Shown here in pieces: positions 35,278 to 38,105 of a stretch of DNA of 38,105 bases (positions are counted from its first letter, which is position 1; the number at the start of each line of letters is the position of its first letter). The stretch spans positions 1 through 38,105 of the forward strand of contig JAJYVT010000027.1 in the NCBI GenBank assembly GCA_021791845.1, in the 5' to 3' direction. The notes beneath the pieces are model-generated. The model was not told the origin of the DNA. It searched no databases and saw only the letters and a list, made by a program, of their open reading frames with translations. Made by a program: the position numbers and the translations under genes. This DNA is from Actinomycetes bacterium. Its GTDB lineage: Bacteria; Actinomycetota; Acidimicrobiia; Acidimicrobiales; RAAP-2.

Positions 35278-36227
35278 GCCGTCGTCCCCGCCAGACGACG
35301 GTTGCGGTCCTTGTTCATGATGCGGTCGGTGTAGCGGGTGAGGGGGATGGTGATGAGGAGGAAGAGGATCGACGCGACCGTGAAGCCCGAGTAGTTGAAC
35401 TCGACCCCGCCTGCGATCTGGGCGGAGTGCACGGCCTCGGCCACCCCCAGGGTGGAGACGATGGCGGTGTCCTTCTGCAGCGAGGTGAAGTCGTTCAAGA
35501 GCGCGGGGAGGACGTTGCGCACGGCCTGGGGCAGGACCACCCGGTACAGCGTGGTCCTGGAGCTCAGGCCAAGGCTGCGGGCCGCCTGGATCTGGGCCCG
35601 GGGGACCGAGAGGAGCCCCGCCCGGTACACCTCGGCCACGTAGGCGCTGTACGAGAAGACCAGGACGAAGCCGGCGTAGACCACCGGTGACTGGGTGGAG
35701 ATCTCCTTGATGCCGAGCGACGGCGCGCCGAAGCCCACCCACAGCATCACCAGGATGACCGGCACCCCGCGGGCGAAGTCGGTGTAGGCGATCGCCAGGG
35801 CGCGGAAGGGGAGGAGCACGGGTCCCCGGGTCAGGCGGAGGCTGGCCACGCCGAGGGCGAGCACCAGCACGATGACCTCGCACAGCAGCGAGAGCCAGAT
35901 GTTGAGGACGAAGCCCTTCCCGACCGAGAGGATGCCCCGCGACGGGTCCCCGGCGAGGGCGATCCACATCTGGTGGATGTTGAGGAAGCCGTTCCGGAAC
36001 GACCCGGCGGCAGGGGAGGCGATGAGGGCGACCAGCCCGCCGATCACCACCAGGGTCGAGACGGTGCTCGCCGCCGTGCCCGCCCGGCCCCGGAAGCGGG
36101 GTCGGTGGCTGGAGTAGAGCGAGATGGGCAGGTCCTCGTCGGAGGGTGGCCCGGGGTCGATCCCACCGACGGTGACCGTGCCGACCGGGGCGGCGGCCTG
36201 CGGAGCCCGACGGGAGGGCCAGGTCAC
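35274..36227 (-). CDS. polar amino-acid ABC transporter permease
   Basis: A 317-aa membrane permease of the HisM/GlnP family. After a 50-residue cytoplasmic start there are about five to six hydrophobic segments (STLVVIGGLVALIAS, IWLSLLCEVIVLVLALGVAS, VILVMLWVGFGAP, VVYAGFVLVFSYSAYVAEVYRAG, and a C-terminal SILFLLITIPL). The ATPase-coupling EAA loop is clear: QAARSLGLSSRTTLYRVVLPQA followed by NVLPALLN. A single permease gene implies a homodimer. The GTG at 36227 starts one base after the stop of the binding-protein gene; the long soluble N-terminus leaves some doubt about the exact start. The stop overlaps the ATPase start. Confidence 0.91.
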   Translation of the reverse strand: MTWPSRRAPQAAAPVGTVTVGGIDPGPPSDEDLPISLYSSHRPRFRGRAGTAASTVSTLVVIGGLVALIASPAAGSFRNGFLNIHQMWIALAGDPSRGILSVGKGFVLNIWLSLLCEVIVLVLALGVASLRLTRGPVLLPFRALAIAYTDFARGVPVILVMLWVGFGAPSLGIKEISTQSPVVYAGFVLVFSYSAYVAEVYRAGLLSVPRAQIQAARSLGLSSRTTLYRVVLPQAVRNVLPALLNDFTSLQKDTAIVSTLGVAEAVHSAQIAGGVEFNYSGFTVASILFLLITIPLTRYTDRIMNKDRNRRLAGTTA

Positions 36228-36228
36228 C

Positions 36229-37140
36229 CTACGGCTTGAGCTTGGGGACGTCGTTGTACTCGGCGAGGTACCGCTTCTTCAGCTTTGCCAGCGTCCCGTT
36301 CTTGGTCATGGTCGTGAGCGCCGAGTTCACGCAGGACACGAGCGGGTTCCCCTTCTTGAAGAGCAGCCCGTACGCTGTCCCTGTGGGTGCCGGCGGGAAC
36401 TGGCCCACCTGCACGCCGTGCTTCACCTCTGTGGCCGCCATGTACTGGCCGTCGGGCGTGTCGACCACGATGGCGTCCACCTGCTTGGTCTGGAGGGCGG
36501 CGACCGCCTCGTCCAGGGTGTTGAACACCCGCGGCGAGCGGGTGGGGTGGATGTCGCTGTTGATGTAGGCGAGCCCGGTGGTGCCGATCTGGTCGCCGTA
36601 GAGGTAGGTCTTGAGGGCGGCCTTTGTGTGGTGCTTCACGATCGGGTTCGACTTCAGGGCGACGATCGACTGGGTCGTCTTGTAGTAGGGGATCGAGAAG
36701 GTCACCGCCTTGGCCCGTGCCGGGGTGATCGAGATCTCGTTGATGTCGAAGTCGAACGCCTTGGGGCCGGGGGCGTAGCTGTTGTCGAATGTCTCGGTGA
36801 CCCACTTGACTTGCTTCTTCGTGAATCCGAGCAGGTGCGCCACGCCGTAGGCCACGGCGGACTCGAAGCCCTTGCCGTTCGACGGGTGGTTGTGCTCGAA
36901 CCACGGGCTGTACGCCGGGTTGTCGGTGGCCACGGTGAGCTGGCCGCTCTTGTACGTCTCGTGCTTCACGGTCGTGCGGCATGACGCCAGCGAGGGGTAC
37001 TTCGAGCGGGATGCGTGATGGGCAGCCTCGGCCTGCGTCCGGTGGGCGGGCCCGCGAGGGTTCGCCCCGGCGGTGGCGGCGAGCCCAATGGCGACGACCG
37101 ACGAAAGGACGGCCGCGACAAGAACTCTCGTACGACGCAT
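36229..37140 (-). CDS. amino-acid ABC transporter substrate-binding protein
   Basis: A 303-aa type II periplasmic-binding-fold protein. Residues 1-26 are a signal peptide (basic MRRTR, hydrophobic core, cleavage likely after TAGA). The family pattern for polar amino acids is present: LTVATDNPAYSPW, KGFESAVAYGVAHLLGF, and FDFDINEISITPARAKAVTFSIPYY. No lipobox cysteine follows the signal, unlike most Gram-positive binding proteins, so it may be released or held by the permease. The longer frame upstream is not coding: ATG at 37140 has GGAG 7 nt upstream (GGAGTAGGAGC-ATG) and gives a proper signal peptide. It is the first gene of its operon, with a putative -10 about 65 nt upstream. Confidence 0.92.
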   Translation of the reverse strand: MRRTRVLVAAVLSSVVAIGLAATAGANPRGPAHRTQAEAAHHASRSKYPSLASCRTTVKHETYKSGQLTVATDNPAYSPWFEHNHPSNGKGFESAVAYGVAHLLGFTKKQVKWVTETFDNSYAPGPKAFDFDINEISITPARAKAVTFSIPYYKTTQSIVALKSNPIVKHHTKAALKTYLYGDQIGTTGLAYINSDIHPTRSPRVFNTLDEAVAALQTKQVDAIVVDTPDGQYMAATEVKHGVQVGQFPPAPTGTAYGLLFKKGNPLVSCVNSALTTMTKNGTLAKLKKRYLAEYNDVPKLKP

Positions 37141-37204
37141 GCTCCTACTCCAGGCTCGAACCCGTCGACGCTTCGACGACCCCCTTGGGTCGACCGGGCA
37201 GGGA

Positions 37205-37210
37205 AGCGTA
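37205..37210 (-). promoter_or_regulatory. putative -10 element of ABC transporter operon
   Basis: Minus-strand TACGCT would yield a leader of nearly 60 nt carrying the GGAG site of the binding-protein gene. No good -35 is seen. Confidence 0.35.
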
Positions 37211-37238
37211 CCACGGGCCTTTTTGTCGGCTTCTGTCG

Positions 37239-37263
37239 GGGGCCGGCGTCGTCGGCCGGCCCC
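37239..37263. repeat. 9-bp inverted repeat between divergent genes
   Basis: GGGGCCGGC (37239-37247) and GCCGGCCCC (37255-37263) are perfect inverted arms with a 7-nt spacer. It lies between the transporter operon and the cupin gene and might be an operator or a hairpin; no T-tract follows. Confidence 0.4.
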
Positions 37264-37343
37264 GAGGCGGGCTGCCGGGCCACGTTGCCGACCGGATGCG
37301 TGGGAGCCACCGACCACCTCGTCGGCGGGCAGCGGGACGGCCG

Positions 37344-37349
37344 TATGCT
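37344..37349 (+). promoter_or_regulatory. putative cupin-gene -10 element, leaderless type
   Basis: TATGCT ends 6 nt before the ATG at 37356, with no ribosome binding site between. Confidence 0.5.
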
Positions 37350-37355
37350 CGGCCC

Positions 37356-37733
37356 ATGGCGGAATCCGACCCGGTGCGGCATGTGACTCCGGAGCAGCGG
37401 GTCGAGGCGGACCCCACGCCGGGGATGGTGCGCGAGCAGGCCATCGCCGTGGAGGGCTTGTGGTCCGGCCTGGTCCGGACGGCGCCTGGCGCGGTGTCGG
37501 GGTGGCACCACCACGGCGAGTACGAGACTTCGATCTACGTCGCGGAGGGGACGCTCCGGATGGAGTCCGGCGAGGGCGGGGGAACGATGGTCGAGGCGGT
37601 GGCCGGGGACTTCCTCCACGTGCCGCCCGGCGCGGTCCATCGGGAGTCGAACCCCGGCACCGCCGAGAGCCGGTTGATTGTCGTCCGGGCCGGCCACGGC
37701 GTTCCGACCGTCAACGTCGAGGGACCGGCGTAG
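37356..37733 (+). CDS. cupin domain protein
   Basis: A 125-aa single-domain cupin. Motif 1 is GWHHHGEYETSIYVAEG with His51-53 and a following Glu as metal ligands; motif 2 is GDFLHVPPGAVHRESNP with a further metal His. Both motifs are complete, so it probably binds a divalent metal. Small cupins of this type include sugar-nucleotide isomerases, dioxygenases and regulators; nothing here picks one. It stands alone between the divergent transporter operon and tRNA-fMet. The ATG at 37356 is preferred to longer in-frame starts because those cross the intergenic inverted repeat and lack family sequence. The 180 bp downstream to the tRNA contain no gene I can support. Confidence 0.87.
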   Translation: MAESDPVRHVTPEQRVEADPTPGMVREQAIAVEGLWSGLVRTAPGAVSGWHHHGEYETSIYVAEGTLRMESGEGGGTMVEAVAGDFLHVPPGAVHRESNPGTAESRLIVVRAGHGVPTVNVEGPA

Positions 37734-37896
37734 AGCCGGCGCGCCTGTCGTCGCCGTGGCTTCGGCCGCCAAGGGGCGGGGAGCCAGGGGTACGGGTGTC
37801 GGACGGGGGGCTCCGGGAAGACGGGGGAGCCGGAGCCGCGGGGGCGCACCTCACTGAGTGGACGCGCCGCACTGGCAGACGCGGGCCGGCGGCTGG

Positions 37897-37902
37897 TAAC
37901 CT
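37897..37902 (+). promoter_or_regulatory. putative tRNA-fMet -10 element
   Basis: TAACCT would start transcription about 5 nt before the mature tRNA end. TGGCAG 18 nt upstream is a poor -35 candidate. Confidence 0.45.
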
Positions 37903-37913
37903 AGATGAACCGC

Positions 37914-37987
<74 letters not shown>

Positions 37988-38014
37988 CTTTTCAACCGAT
38001 TTACTCGGTGCAGG

Positions 38015-38037
38015 AGCCCAGCGTGAGCTGGGCTTTT
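38015..38037 (+). terminator. Rho-independent terminator after tRNA-fMet
   Basis: AGCCCAGC (38015-38022), loop GTGA, GCTGGGCT (38027-38034), then a run of T. This 8-bp stem with T-tract is the only textbook intrinsic terminator in the window. Confidence 0.9.
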
Positions 38038-38062
38038 GCAATTCCGCCGGCCTGAGGAACCG

Positions 38063-38075
38063 CCCCGGGACGGGG
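38063..38075 (+). terminator. possible second short hairpin
   Basis: CCCCG-GGA-CGGGG followed by TTTGT could be a weak backup terminator. The remaining bases to the window end show no gene. Confidence 0.3.
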
Positions 38076-38105
38076 TTTGTCGGCATTTTCTGCGGGCCCT
38101 TGCCT

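Noticed and set aside
38073..38099. Similarity of TTTGTCGGC...TTCTG...CGGG near the window end to 37218-37244
   Set aside because: The match is short and gapped, and could be chance; I see no insertion boundaries to support flanking repeats or a tRNA-integrated element.

Overview
The window is about 38 kb of very GC-rich, gene-dense chromosomal DNA from an actinobacterium. The supporting genes are two WhiB-type regulators, a DivIVA-domain protein, a UPF0182 membrane protein, a monomeric NADP-isocitrate dehydrogenase, a GuaB3-type IMPDH relative and an Sdh1-like succinate dehydrogenase. I lean toward Acidimicrobiia because of the MreB homologue and overall style, but that is a guess without a database. 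There is no prophage, transposase, CRISPR array or rRNA; one initiator tRNA lies near the right end.

Layout. Positions 71-9957 (+): guaB3 and pcrA/uvrD; a standalone B12-binding protein; then sucC-sucD-purN-purH-folD, all joined by 4-nt NTGA stop/start overlaps, followed by metF. This links succinyl-CoA synthetase to purine synthesis and folate one-carbon metabolism. Positions 9967-13337: icd (-) and mdh (+), divergent TCA genes. Positions 13383-17546 (-): sdhC-sdhA-sdhB, an SCP2-like protein and a small hypothetical protein. Positions 17783-21388 (+): a MoxR-type AAA ATPase with a VWA partner. Positions 21498-23423: whiB (+), a wbl-ftcD pair (-) and a small hypothetical (+). Positions 23504-25909 (-): a DUF2342 putative metalloprotease and an HtrA-like membrane protein that has lost its catalytic triad. 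Positions 25974-34368: mreB (+), a HEAT-repeat protein (-), a Lon-like PDZ protease (+), a DivIVA-domain protein with a phage Mu F-like C-terminus (+) and UPF0182 (+), which look envelope and cell-shape related. Positions 34387-37140 (-): a polar amino-acid ABC transporter. Positions 37356-38037 (+): a cupin, tRNA-fMet and a terminator.

Three themes stand out. First, at least eleven genes have a TAnnnT hexamer ending 6-8 nt before the start codon and no Shine-Dalgarno sequence, which is the geometry of leaderless mRNAs; in three of them the stop codon of the preceding gene forms part of the hexamer. Second, three genes (pcrA, purN, ftcD) have no plausible ATG/GTG/TTG start at the expected N-terminus but have a CTG overlapping the upstream stop as CTGA. 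Third, the DivIVA/Mu-F-like fusion is the most unusual protein architecture. All functions are read from motifs by eye; nothing was searched or aligned.
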